The notes under the pieces were generated by a model. It did not search any database, had not been told where the DNA came from, and worked only from the letters and a program-made list of their open reading frames with translations. The translations under genes were made by a program, and so were the position numbers. From Ceratotherium simum simum (lineage: Eukaryota; Chordata; Mammalia; Perissodactyla; Rhinocerotidae): 64,000 nt of DNA. Positions 10,691-21,110 of the stretch are shown here, one piece after another. The stretch spans positions 5,259,144-5,323,143 of the forward strand of contig NW_004454216.1 in the NCBI RefSeq assembly GCF_000283155.1. Reading direction: 5' to 3'. The stretch's first letter is position 1, and each line of letters begins with the position of its first letter.

Positions 10691-11697
10691 ATATAAATGC
10701 AAGGTGCCATTACCAATAGTCATAACAGTGTTGGTTGTTACTGTTGTCTTGGGAAGTTTATAAGAACTAATTGCAATGGTAGCTCATACTGCAGCCATAG
10801 CTGTAAGGAATAATCTTTTGAGTAATAGTATTAAATATGTCCAAACGCAGCTAAACAGCCTTTGGAAATAAGTGAGACTACTTTGATTTTTACCTGTGAC
10901 AATGCACAAATCTGGCATTTTCTGATTTGGAAAAGTTCTGAATCTGGAAATTAAACTGTCAGAGTTGAAAAGTATGGGAATGTGAGGACCAAAAACTGTT
11001 TAATCAAAGTGTTAGATACTTTTTCAAAAGGGGTAGGAAATAGATTGTCCAATAATAGTGTAACTGTGTGAAATGCATCTTCAGAACAAGGAAAGATGGA
11101 AAAAGAGGAAGAAGGCAAGAGAAACCGGATATTGCTTTTCCAGCGGTTAAGAAAAAGAAAATGTATCTCCCCCTTTGTCTTTTTCGTCTATTATGCCCGA
11201 CATAACGTCAACTGTTAAATGAACTCTAGGTTTCCCTTCAGTTAAAACACTTGCCTTTAAAATTATTTTATAATCCAATAATCCAAATTTCTGGGTTTTC
11301 AAAATATTTAATGACAGATCAAAAATATATTATTCACATCATAGAAAGAGAGATTTCCATCTGGAAGTTTAAACAGTCCTATTCTTGCTATAAAGTGCTA
11401 ACAGAAGCTGATGGCAAATAGTTTATAAATCTTTTACCTCCTGAATTATTAGTGGACATACGGCACTGGACTGTAAATTCTAGAGTTACTATTAATGTTT
11501 TTTTAATGGATCTTGTTATCCACTGATACAAGTTGATCAGTGTTTAGCAATGTAATTGACAGACTGAAAAGGCCACGGTATGCATCATGCTCTGTTTTTC
11601 CAAGGTTTGGGAGAGGCAATGAAAAGAAATGCGGTGGGATTTACCAAAATAGGGGCTTCCTCTGTTTAACTAGTATTCAGGACAGATAACCCGGCTC

Positions 11698-11950
11698 TTT
11701 TTTTTTTTTTTTTTTTTCCTGGGAGGAAGATTGTCCCTGAGCTAACATCTATTGCCAATTTTTCTCTTTTTGCTTTGGGAAAATTGTCACTGAGCTAACG
11801 TCTGTGCTAATCCTCCTCTATTATGTATGTGGGATGCCGCCACGGCACGGCTTGATGAGCAGTGTAGGTCCGCGTCTAGGATCCCGGCCCATGAAGTGGG
11901 CCGCTGAAGTGGAGCACGTGAACTTAACCACTATGCCAATGGGCTGGCCC
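11698..11950 (-). mobile_element. ERE2/3-type equine SINE, antisense
   Basis: A T-tract (11698-11717) is followed by a dimeric tail (GGAAGATTGTCCCTGAGCTAACATC, then AAATTGTCACTGAGCTAACGTC) and the antisense head ending ATGGGCTGGCCC. About 15-20% diverged by eye. A target-site duplication is not clear because the T-tract merges with TTGGCTTTTTT on the right. Confidence 0.9.
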
Positions 11951-12413
11951 TTGGCTTTTTTAACTAACACAAAATTCATACATGTTGAGATGAGAAGAGA
12001 TTAAGATTTTTGAGAATTTAGTGGATAGCACTGTTGACAATTTACTTGACTCTTTATGTCTTATTTGAGAAGGTAGAAATCTTTTCTCTCCTTTCAATCA
12101 TTCCTCTCCCTATTTTCCAGTAGTCACTGTAGATGTAGAGACTTTGTTCTGTTTCCTACCACGATGGAGGGCGAGGGGTGGCAGGGGAAGAAACACTGTT
12201 CACTCAGCAAATGCCAATATATGTAAACTGATCCTCGCTTTTAGGCTATTGAGCAAAGCTTGAATCATGACACACAACACTAATGATTGGAAGCAGGACT
12301 TCTTGAGAAAATCTTTGAGAGCAACTGGGTGTTTACATTTCTATCCCAAATCCTTTCTACAGTATTGCTGCCATCTTCCCTGGGAGTTTTCAAATGCTCT
12401 TAAACCTAGGTTT

Positions 12414-12671
12414 TTTTTTTTTTTTTTTTNNNNNNNNNNNNNNNNNNNNNNNNNNNNNNNNNNNNNNNNNNNNNNNNNNNNNNNNNNNNNNNNNNNNNNN
12501 NNNNNNNNNNNNNNNNNNNNNNNNNNNNNNNNNNNNNNNNNNNNNNNNNNNNNNNNNNNNNNNNNNNNNNNNNNNNNNNNNNNNNNNNNNNNNNNNNNNN
12601 GCCCGGGATCCGAACCCGGGCCGCCAGCAGCTGAGCGCGCGCACCCAAACGCCAAGCCACGGAGTCGGCCC
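12414..12671 (-). mobile_element. Young ERE1 SINE containing an assembly gap
   Basis: A T-tract runs into Ns at 12430-12600, and then the antisense tRNA-like head resumes with GATCCGAACCCGGGCCGCCA and CCAAGCCACGGAGTCGGCCC. The copy is bounded by a perfect 13-bp target-site duplication TAAACCTAGGTTT at 12401-12413 and 12672-12684. The 258-bp total, with 171 Ns, fits a complete ERE1 plus poly(A). The antisense B box GGATCCGAACCC is intact. Confidence 0.93.
12430..12600. other. Assembly gap (171 Ns)
   Basis: The only run of N in the window. It lies wholly inside the ERE1 copy, between its poly(T) end and the GC-rich tRNA-like head, and is probably a failure to read through a homopolymer next to a GC-rich repeat. 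Confidence 0.99.
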
Positions 12672-12994
12672 TAAACCTAGGTTTGAAGTTGTCTTTATCC
12701 TCACTACATTTTCTCCTCTCTGTTACAAGCTCAAGCAAAAAAAAATCAGCTGTTTGGAAAGGCCTGGTAACCAATTCCAGATCTGATTCCTATGGATATT
12801 CTTACCTCTAGCAGGAGTCAGAGACACTGATAATTAGGTTAAAAGAACTTAAGAGCTTTCAATAAAATTTGAAAGAAAAACTTTAAAACAATGGAGTTGC
12901 TAAACATCCAGTTTTATTTCTCATCTATTCTGCCTGGTGAAATTTTAACCCTTTTTGCCATCAAGTTACAGAGAATTGTGAACATATGAACAGC

Positions 12995-13115
12995 CAGCTA
13001 CAACTGCTACGTTGTCAGATGTCAAATCTTCTTTATTCACCAGCCTATAACTAGATACTTTCCCAGTACCTGACGGGATGTAGAAGATCAATTGATACTT
13101 ATTGAATAAATTTGA
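12995..13115 (+). repeat. L2 LINE 3' end fragment
   Basis: CCAGTACCTGACGGGATGTAG followed by ATTGATACTTATTGAATAAATT is a degraded L2 3' terminus. Confidence 0.5.
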
Positions 13116-13284
13116 GGGCAGCATGTGATAAAACTATTCTGTGTTATTATTGTGTTGGCAGTTACATGGCTGTATGCATTTGTCAAATTAATAGAACTGT
13201 ATACCAAATGAATTTATTTTATTGTATGTAAATAAAATATTTTTCAGTGAATACATGCTCACCTCATAAAGGATGTGTCTATAC

Positions 13285-13405
13285 CCATTCACTCTCTTTA
13301 TTCATCAGTCATTTTTTGAGCAACCACAATGCACTGGACACTGGGTTGAACTCCAAAGATATACAGATAAATAATCTCTTCCCCTCCCTTCTAGGAGTTG
13401 GTCCT
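13285..13405 (-). repeat. L2 LINE 3' end fragment, antisense
   Basis: TTCATCAGTCATTTTTTGAGC..ACAATGCACTGGACACTGGG..TACAGATAAATAATCTCTTCCC matches antisense L2 3' order. Confidence 0.55.
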
Positions 13406-13894
13406 CTCTTCTTCACCTGCTCCTTACTCCTACCTCTCATAGTTACCTTTTGTTGTTACCTTACCTTACTAGGGTCCATGTCATGGTTCCTTAGAGAATG
13501 AGAGGGTTCAGAGGTTCTGGATCTTTTGGGCTCAGAGATGCTACAGCAGATTTAAAATGACTCAAGGCTAGAATGAAGTCCTATTTCAGTGATATATGGG
13601 TGACAAGTAGTTGTGAAAATATACTTTTTAAAAATACTTGCTGACAAAAATATGTTCCATGTTCAAAATAATAAATAAAAAATAAAACCATCTGGTAGGG
13701 CTCACCTACCAGTACTGGTATTAGTGTCTTGAGTGTGGTGATGAGACTTGATTGCACACCTTCTAATACAACTAAATTTTGTTAAAGTTTCCATTCTCCC
13801 AATGAAAAGTGACCCTTTCTCCAGCTAATACATTCCAAGTAATCTAAACTAACAACGGTCATTTCATTCTTCTTCTCGGTGATTTGTTTAGAAT

Positions 13895-14145
13895 TTAAAA
13901 TAGCAAATATTTATTAAACTTTCATTATGTGCCAGGTACTGTTCTAAGTGTTTGCTTTGTATTAACCCATGTAATGATCACAGCAATTCAATGAGGAAGG
14001 TAGAATTGACATCTCGTTTTATAGAAAAGGAATCTGAGGCACAGAGAAATAAAGCAATTGCCCAAAAATAAACAGCTATGAGTGGCTGTGCTAGAATTCA
14101 AACTCAAACCATCTTATCCCAATTTTTATGCTCTTAACCACTATT
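13895..14145 (-). repeat. MIR SINE, antisense
   Basis: Contains TATGTGCCAGGTACTGTTCT, ATGTAATGATCACAGCAATTC, AATCTGAGGCACAGAGAAAT and ATGCTCTTAACCACTATT in the antisense MIR order. It is one of the better preserved MIRs here. Confidence 0.8.
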
Positions 14146-14419
14146 TTATTCTGCACATGACCCAATTCTGGCCAATGAGATGTGATAAAAAATTTGTTCA
14201 GAATTTCTTAGAGAGTTTCCTTGCTCCTGAGAATTGGACTAACACAGAGAGGAGAGAACTTCCAAGAACCACAGAAAAAAAAAACAACGATCTGACGTGC
14301 TACCCTGGAGCATACCCTACCTCTGTGTTTCTTGTTATGTGAGATAACAAACATCCTCATTGTCTAAATCCTATGTCAGGATTTTCTCTTTTTTATAGTC
14401 AAATACATCCAAGCAGTTA

Positions 14420-14645
14420 TTAATATATTGAACGCTAATGCCACTCCATGTCACGTAGCAAGTGTGTTATGTATATTATCTTAGGTAACCCTCCCAACCT
14501 AAGATAGATCTTATTATACCCTTATCTAGACTAAGGGTTAGAGATATTAACTAATTTGCCACAATTATATAACAAGTAAGAGGCAGAAGCCAGTATACTG
14601 GTCTTCAGAACCTATGTTCTCAAACCCCCTGCACAACTGTCTTTC
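14420..14645 (-). repeat. MIR SINE, antisense
   Basis: Degraded antisense MIR: GTGTGTTATGTATATTATCT, AACCCTCCCAACC, GGGTTAGAGATATTAACTAA, then AAGTAAGAGGCAGAAGCCAG. Confidence 0.6.
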
Positions 14646-14729
14646 TCAATTATAAAATTATTCCATAATAATAACCTTCTTATTTAGTGCCTATAATACA
14701 AAGCAGGTTTTACCTCTGATAGTAGGAAA

Positions 14730-14795
14730 GTCAGATATATATAGATATAGACATACCTGTATATCTACATTTATATCTATATCTATAAAGCCTCT
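14730..14795. repeat. AT-rich imperfect inverted repeat
   Basis: ATATATAGATATAGACATA and the opposing TATATCTATATCTATA arm can pair, with a short CCTG-containing loop. Probably a decayed (TA)/(TATC) microsatellite. Confidence 0.6.
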
Positions 14796-15294
14796 TAAAT
14801 TAGTCAAAGAGCAGCCATATAGCAAATGCTTTACACTATCTACCTTATGGCACTAAGCAATTAGATTGAATCATAAATACTGGTCTCCTCTGATTGGCTT
14901 ATACAATAAGTTACGGCAATTGATAGCTGAAATTTTAAGATTTTTCTTACTTTTTCTTGCTTTTAATGCAAGTTGAAAGAATTTCCAAATTGAATTTTAC
15001 TTAGTTTTGCTTACGCATATAACTAGTCTTGAATATATACGTGCTTTTTATTGCATTGCCTTATCGAAGAGGAACATTTTGCTGTCTTAGAAATCTAAAC
15101 ATTCTGGTAAAGCACACAGACAAACACAAGAAATAGATTAAAGGCCGACAGGAGAGCTGGCTGTATGATCATGATTTCTCATAGATGAGGTTTAAGCCCA
15201 TTAACTGTTAACAGCTATGGGCTTTGGCTAAAAAAATTGCCAGGGCCCACCATTGGTGTTACAACAAGTGTAACAAGAGGCATAAGCTTTACTC

Positions 15295-15395
15295 AAACTC
15301 ACATCCATTTATTTAACAAATTTACTGAGTGGCAGGTGTTAAAAATAGATGAGTCTAGTTTCACGAGACCCACTGACAGTAATTAACAGCATGAA
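15295..15395 (-). repeat. L2 fragment, antisense
   Basis: TTTATTTAACAAATTTACTGAGTGGCAGGTG followed by weak L2-like text; short and diverged. Confidence 0.4.
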
Positions 15396-15399
15396 TGTA

Positions 15400-16860
15400 G
15401 AGAAAAACAAATTAGACCGTTAAAACCTTTTCAACTGAAATCATCAATGATTTTTCTGATCCTACAAATAATGGAATCAGTTTGAAGAAACAGAGTTGTC
15501 ATTTGGGAGTGTGCTTTTAAGACAAAGAACAAGGTTAGATAAGTTTAATTTTTGGGAGGCCTTCCTCATGAACAGTGATGGCTTTCTCTGCAGGGAGTGG
15601 AGACCGTGCTGTTGGCATTGCTGGGCTCCGGACTTCCTGGAAGCACGTGAAAGGACCGTATTCCTGGAAACACACAAAAGGACTGTGTTGTTCGTGGCTA
15701 TATCTTTCATCATGGGAAGCAAAGAGGGAGAAGGGTGTGAATTGGAAGAGAAGCAGACTCTGGAAGCTTAACCTATGGCAAACGCCTCAGCCCCTGTGGT
15801 CAGCCCTTGACTAAGCCTCTCACTCTCATTTTGTTCTCTGGTTGGGATGTAAACTGGAAAATAGCAAAGGGTCTTCAAGGACAACTGTGCCACTATTAGA
15901 TTTACTAGAGGTGGTTTAGGAAAGAAAGCAACTTAAGTTTTGGTGTTTCTTGCCTTTTTATTTTTTCTCATATGCCTTTTCCCAACTCGTAAGTGAAGAG
16001 AGTAAAACTAATCAACAAATCAGTTTTAAAAGCTTCTATAGCTGTCTCTTTTAAGAGAATTTCCATTTTAGAAAGAGACAGCAGTAAGACAGTAGAATTA
16101 GATTTCGTGTTTAGAAACATATAATAAATTGTACTGTGCTTTTTGGTAATTAAATTAAGAAGATGAACCTGCGAATATCTTACCTAATCTATAATGGCTC
16201 CTTGATTTCTCCTAAGCATTAATCACTAATGGGGGAATTTTAGGCCTCAGTAGGGGAGATGTTCAGGTCATTGAGGCTGTGCTGTACCCTGTCAACTCAC
16301 ACCACAGGGGTGAACACATATTGCATAGCCAGGGGTATTCCAATCAATCTTCTCAGGACTCGGTAAATTAAATGCTCAGGGATCAGATATATGCAAAGGA
16401 AAAGCAGAAGAAAATGCCTCCCTCCACATGACTTTTGGGGGACATTCTTAGAGGTTGTAAACATCAAAATAATCTCATTAAAATTTTACATCCTATTTCT
16501 GGGATGAATTTTTATCAAAGTTCTACTTGGCAGTCATGGTGAGGGGTGGATTGATTGGAACAAAACTGACAGTAAAATGATGATGTTTTTTCTCCCTCAT
16601 TTCAAATGTAAATTAACATCTTTTGATTCTTGGGAAATGCAACCATAGTTCATCCACTCAACATGGCACAGAGAGAGCTCCCCTCCAGAGATGTCATCTC
16701 CTGTACCCTAATAGACCCATCGGTCAATAAAGAAATAAAAGCTCTCAGGGTACCGTCCCCAAAACAAACACAGTGCTGATGGGCTGGTGGAGTCCTTTGT
16801 ATTCTTTAGAAAAAGGAGCAATTTGAACAACTTATTTCCACTCATATATCTTAAAATACT
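15400..16860. other. Unique DNA, no gene recognised
   Basis: I see no repeat family, RNA gene or coding signal. Open frames of up to 91 codons at 15496-15814 overlap on both strands and carry no recognisable motif. An 11-bp perfect inverted repeat lies at 16041-16051 and 16072-16082. Confidence 0.5.
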
Positions 16861-16869
16861 TTAAGATGA

Positions 16870-17285
16870 ACAGTCCCACTTGCTCTAGGTACGAAGTCTA
16901 TTGGGACAAAGTTGTCATTCCTTCTTTGAATCTGGCCTTTCCCTGGATCCCCTTACTTTCATATCCTGGCTTCGTGCTTGCTCCTTTCCTCTCATCACTC
17001 CTTCACCCATTACCCAGTGTTTCTCCTCCTGGTGGCTGTGCAGCTGTTCTTCTCTGACTCCCATCTTCACACCCACACACAGATTTCTCTCTGCCTTGTT
17101 TACGAATTGGCTCAGCTTAATAACTCTATATATGAAACGAGGACTGGGGAGTGTTGATAACAACACATGCCAGAATGTATCTCCATGGGGGCAGGGGCGG
17201 TACATGCCTTGGTCACTACTTACATCCTCTGTTTACATCATTTACACAGTGATGGGCTCATAGCAGGCATTTGATGGACGAATGG
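16870..17285 (+). repeat. L2 LINE 3' region fragment
   Basis: Pyrimidine-rich L2-like text leads to a 3' end of the type GTATCTCCATGGGGGCAGGGGC..ACAGTGATGGGCTCATAGCAGGCATTTGATGGACGAATG. The terminal (GAATG)-like tail has grown into the GGAT microsatellite that follows. Confidence 0.6.
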
Positions 17286-17332
17286 GTGGATGGATGGATG
17301 GATGGATGGATGGATGGATGGATGGATGGAAG
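17286..17332 (+). repeat. (TGGA)n microsatellite
   Basis: About eleven nearly perfect GGAT units at the end of an L2 tail. Confidence 0.97.
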
Positions 17333-17809
17333 GATGGGGAGACATATGGACCAGCTATAAAGGCTATACATGCTTCATAAGATCCTGAGGCCTTTCTCAT
17401 TTCAATTCGCCTTGATAGTATTTGCACACATGTACACACACCTTTCTCTCTACCCTTCTTGAGGAGTAGATTTTTGTAACAACCTCTCAACCCAAATGAT
17501 ACTGTGAAGAAATATGTCTTCACTCATATGCAATACAACTGCATAAATTGCTTAAGATCTAAGCTGAATAGGTTTGATGATGTGACTCAGGTCACAGGAC
17601 TTTGCAGATGGACTCTGACTATCTACGCTAGATGTTTTTTTTTCTGGTAGCAATGGTTATGTGTTCTGGGAGCCTGTGCTTCACTGCATTTACAACAAAT
17701 ACATATACACACACATATGCATACTTGGCCTTTTGGTGTTATTGTTGTTTTATTTGTACTGAGTGCCTGTAGTTGCTTTCGATAATGATATGAGCTGAGA
17801 CATGTTATA

Positions 17810-18065
17810 GCATAGTTCCTAAGAGCATAGACTCTGGAGCCAAACAGCCCGAGTCCAAATACTAGTTCTGCCACTGAGAAACTTTGTGAATGTGGGAAAG
17901 TCACTGAAGCTCTCTGTGCTCTCTGTGCCCAGTTTTCTCATCTAAGAAATAGGGATAATGATAGTGCCTGCCTCCGAAGTTTTTTGTAAGAATTAAATAT
18001 ATTAGTATGCAGAGAACTTAGAACAGTGCCTGGCATGTGGCAAGTGCTATCTAAAGGGCAGGTCT
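17810..18065 (+). repeat. MIR SINE
   Basis: Near full-length MIR: AGAGCATAGACTCTGGAGCC, TAGTTCTGCCACTGAG, AGTTTTCTCATCTAAGAAATAGGG, ACAGTGCCTGGCATGTGGCAAGTGCTATC. A 9-bp internal repeat (CTCTCTGTG) is present at about 17912-17930. Confidence 0.9.
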
Positions 18066-18139
18066 GATGATATCAATTGGGGTATAGCTACAATAGCAAA
18101 AGGAGCTGAAAGTATGTTTTCATCTGAGTAACAGTTTCC

Positions 18140-18610
18140 TCAATATATCATTCATTCATTGATTCAGCGTGTCATTGAGCATTGACATGTGGTAGGTATT
18201 ATGGTAGTCACTGGGGCTGCCTAGGGAATAAAATAGACAAGTTCCCTGCTCCCTATAAAGATGTCTTTATCTATATCTATATCATCTGTGTCATCTATAT
18301 CTATATCATCTATATCTATATCTGTATCTATCTATGTACCTATCTATCTACAAGATGTTTTCAGATAATTAAGACCCTAGAGATTATGCAAAGGGCTAAA
18401 AGGATCAGGACAGCCTGTGCAAGGTGGAAAAGCAGTGAGAGCTCAATGGGAGGAAGCCAATCACGCATAGAGCTGGGGAAAGCATTCAAGGGATCAGCAG
18501 TGCAGGGCCCCTGATGATAAGGAACTTTGCATTTTTACAGCGTAGAAGCAAGGGGCAGGAGTGGTGACAGCAGATGAGGCTTGTGGGGTCGAGTAGAACC
18601 AGCCTGTTCT
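18140..18610 (-). repeat. L2 fragment, antisense, split by a microsatellite
   Basis: ATTCATTCATTGATTCAGCGTG..TTGAGCATTGACATGTGG..GGGAATAAAATAGACAAGTTCCCTGCTCCC is antisense L2. The same order resumes after the TATC tract at about 18356-18600 (AGCATTCAAGGGATCAGCAGTGCAGGGCCCCTGA). Confidence 0.7.
18262..18354 (+). repeat. (TATC)n/(ATCTAT)n microsatellite, interrupted
   Basis: Irregular ATCTAT and ATCATC units, about 93 bp, inside the L2 fragment. Confidence 0.95.
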
Positions 18611-18730
18611 GCTCATGTTTCCCTCATAATTAAAACAACCTATCTGAACCTCCCTTAAATTTTCAAGGAATAGATAGAGCCCAAATTTTTCTTAATTACC
18701 ATCTTCTGTTTAGTGGATTTCTGAAACAAG

Positions 18731-18760
18731 AAAAAAAATATATATATATATACACACAAA
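18731..18760. repeat. A-(TA)n-(CA)n short tract
   Basis: A-run, then TATATATATATATA, then CACACA. Confidence 0.9.
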
Positions 18761-18774
18761 AGGCATATGCCTAT

Positions 18775-19090
18775 CTTTAGCTGAGCTTCAGATTAATCCA
18801 GTTTTAATCCATCTATCTAATTGTGCTTTGCCGTTTTCTCTTTCTTTATCCTCCAATTGCTCCACTGGGTGGGGGGTCCGGAGGGCAAATACATTCATTA
18901 TGTTGCCAGCAAACAAGATAGGAATTGCACTGCAGGGGACAAAATTAAATTTACAGCTTTCCCTTGTACATGTCATAAACTATTGATTTAACACAAGAGG
19001 AGAAAGCTGCAATGATGGGGCACAACTGCAGTGTGCAGCCGGGCTCTGGCCGAGGAGAGGTCTTGGTGACTGCAGATAACCAGCTCCTGT
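18775..19090. other. Candidate conserved non-coding block
   Basis: Repeat-free, balanced-composition sequence with several homeodomain-like TAAT cores (CAGATTAATCCAGTTTTAATCC), CTTTGCC and CAGCTG/CAGTTG-like words. This is only a candidate enhancer judged from texture; conservation cannot be assessed here. Confidence 0.25.
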
Positions 19091-19369
19091 CCCCAGTCAC
19101 AGGGTGAAGGTAGGCAGACTTGGTTTATGTGTTGAGTGTACAGAATTTCAACCTAGGATCATTCCCTGCTCAGACATACTAACTTTATGCCTGCACAGAG
19201 CATTAAGGGATCAATATGGGAGGGTAGATTCAATGAATGTTTACATCTGCTATCCCTGCTATGTTAGAGCTGTATGGGATCTTTTTAAATGTTACAAGTC
19301 AGGAGTCAGGCTCAGACAGGCTCAGACAACTATTTATTAATAGTTGATAAAGGCCACCTACTTGTAAGT

Positions 19370-19615
19370 AATAGAATTAGTTTTCTTCCTACAGGAAGCC
19401 TTTGCTGATACCTCAGTACTAGTTAGGGGCAGCTCCTTCATCTTCCCCCGATGACATATACATGACAGTTCCACTGTTCCCTGGTATCGTCCTTACTGAG
19501 CTAGAGGCTCCTTGAGGGCAGAGAATGCATCATGCACACACTTATATCTAAAGTGATGAGAAGAGGATCTGAGACATCAAGGTGCTCCACGTATGTTAGT
19601 TGAATTAGTGACCCC
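19370..19615 (+). repeat. L2 LINE 3' region fragment
   Basis: AGGAAGCCTTTGCTGATAC (L2 AGGCCTTCCCTGA block), then GAGCTAGAGGCTCCTTGAGGGCAGAGAATGCATCATG, then a tail-like GCTCCACGTATGTTAGTTGAATTAG. Confidence 0.75.
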
Positions 19616-19762
19616 ATGTTGATTTCAGATGAGACGAGATTAATTAAAATAAAACATCTTTTCCACACCCAAATCTTCACCTCAAAACCTGTTCTTTGTC
19701 CTCACTCATTTTCATTATTATATGGCACAACTCTTAGGAGATGGAGTCAAGAATGAAAGGGA

Positions 19763-19973
19763 GGGGCCGGCCCTGTGGCTTGGCGGTTAAGTGCGCGCAT
19801 TCCGCTGCTGGCGGCCCGGGTTCGAGGCCCGGGTTCGCCATTCGGGGCCGGGCTCGGAGCCCGGGCGCGCACCGACGCACCGCTTCTCCGGCCATGCTGA
19901 GGCCATGTCCCACATACAGCAACTAGAAGGATGTGCAGCTATGACATACAACTATCTACTGGGGCTTTGGGGG

Positions 19974-20006
<33 letters not shown>
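19763..20006 (+). mobile_element. Young ERE1 SINE with long poly(A)
   Basis: This is a complete ERE1: GGGCCGGCCCTGTGGCTTGG head, Pol III A-box-like TGGCTTGGCGG (19776-19786), B-box-like GGTTCGAGGCC (19819-19829), body GCAACTAGAAGGATGTGCAG..CTATCTACTGGGGCTTTGGG, and about 33 A's. The perfect 14-bp target-site duplication AAGAATGAAAGGGA is at 19749-19762 and 20005-20018, overlapping the last A's of the tail. The tRNA-like half has an extra segment of about 40 bp relative to the ERE1 head at 12601-12671 (see findings). The intact promoter boxes and pure poly(A) suggest recent insertion. The GC-rich head makes a local CpG cluster. Confidence 0.96.
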
Positions 20007-20008
<2 letters not shown>

Positions 20009-20024
20009 ATGAAAGGGAAAGAGA

Positions 20025-20925
20025 ATGGGCTAGAATTTCAAAGAATTTAAGTAGACCGTCTCTTGCTCTATTCATCCTAATAGGACATGGCTGGTGTTAA
20101 ATAATCTGACTGTGGAAACCATATGCTTGTTGATAACTGCATTTTGTGTAACTAAATAGGACAGGGATTTAAGAAGCACCATGCGTAGTTGAGATAAAAA
20201 AGCACTGTTATCCAACATTAGTGTAAATATTCGACATATTCATGATACAAAGGACCCAACTCAAGCTGAGAATCTAGCAGGAACAACGTTAAAATGCAAA
20301 ACAAAAGTAAGTAATACTTAGAAACCTTCTCTAGCAAACTTGAATCTCAGCTATGAATCTGTCTAGATGACTCGGAGACTCCCTGGGATGCATGTGTGAT
20401 TCTTATTTCCGAATGTGAAAGCATTTGAAAACTGTAAACTGTATATGTGTGGCCTTCTTCTTCCTTCTTTTCTTTTCATTTTGTTGTTTTCCCTCCCCAC
20501 CAAGCTGCCTCCCTTTTCCTACTGACCCAGAAAGTTCAATCGCCTGTTGTTCCTAATGGAGCCAGTGAGCAAGAAGTCCAGGGATGGGGGACAGGTGGGC
20601 TGATAGCCAAGACATGACAGCCATAAGGAAGTCTGTGCAGGAAGCACCGTAAGAGGTAGAAGAAAGCCTAGAATTGCTGCCAGAACTATAAGTCACAGAG
20701 ATTTATCAAGGCCGGGACATCCAGCAAAATTGTAGCCTTGGATGGCAAAATATATATACTCACATACATACATCCACACCTGTATGGACAGAAAGACAAA
20801 ATTGTGAGTGCAAAAGTAACACACATAGCCAGGCAATGCCAATCTTTGTATTTCTTTTGAATGAAATTTGTAACTTCTTTTGCTAAATTCTTGAGAAACA
20901 TGGTATTAAGATAGGAGGTAGTGTG
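20025..20925. other. Unique DNA, nothing recognised
   Basis: No repeat family or coding signal seen. A short CATACATA run is present near 20760-20775. Confidence 0.5.
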
Positions 20926-20929
20926 GTAC

Positions 20930-21110
20930 TGTAAAATGTCCCTGCAATTAAGGATCAGAAATCCAGGATTTTAATCCCAAATTAATCAGTGATTTATTGT
21001 GTGACCTTATTAGATGAGCTTCTGCTTTTTCATCTATAAAATTGTGACAATCAAAGAAGTTGAGCCCACAAAGTGTTACCCATGAAGGGAAACTGAGATG
21101 TACCATGTAG
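20930..21110 (+). repeat. MIR SINE, diverged
   Basis: AGTGTGGTACTGTAAAATG..TAATCCCAAATTAATCAGTGATTTATTGTGTGACC..TTTTCATCTATAAAATTGTG follows MIR order. Confidence 0.6.

Noticed and set aside
12267..12786. Several 100-135 codon frames across the gap, both strands
   Set aside because: They exist only because Ns have no stops; the flanks are SINE sequence.
17286..17332. Regular short repeats as a possible CRISPR-like array
   Set aside because: Simple TGGA microsatellite with no spacers, in a mammalian genome.
19776..19829. tRNA-like A and B boxes, possible tRNA gene
   Set aside because: They belong to the tRNA-derived ERE1 head; no cloverleaf or tRNA 3' end follows.
19741..20012. CpG-rich stretch that could suggest a small CpG island
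   Set aside because: It is fully explained by the GC-rich head of a young ERE1.
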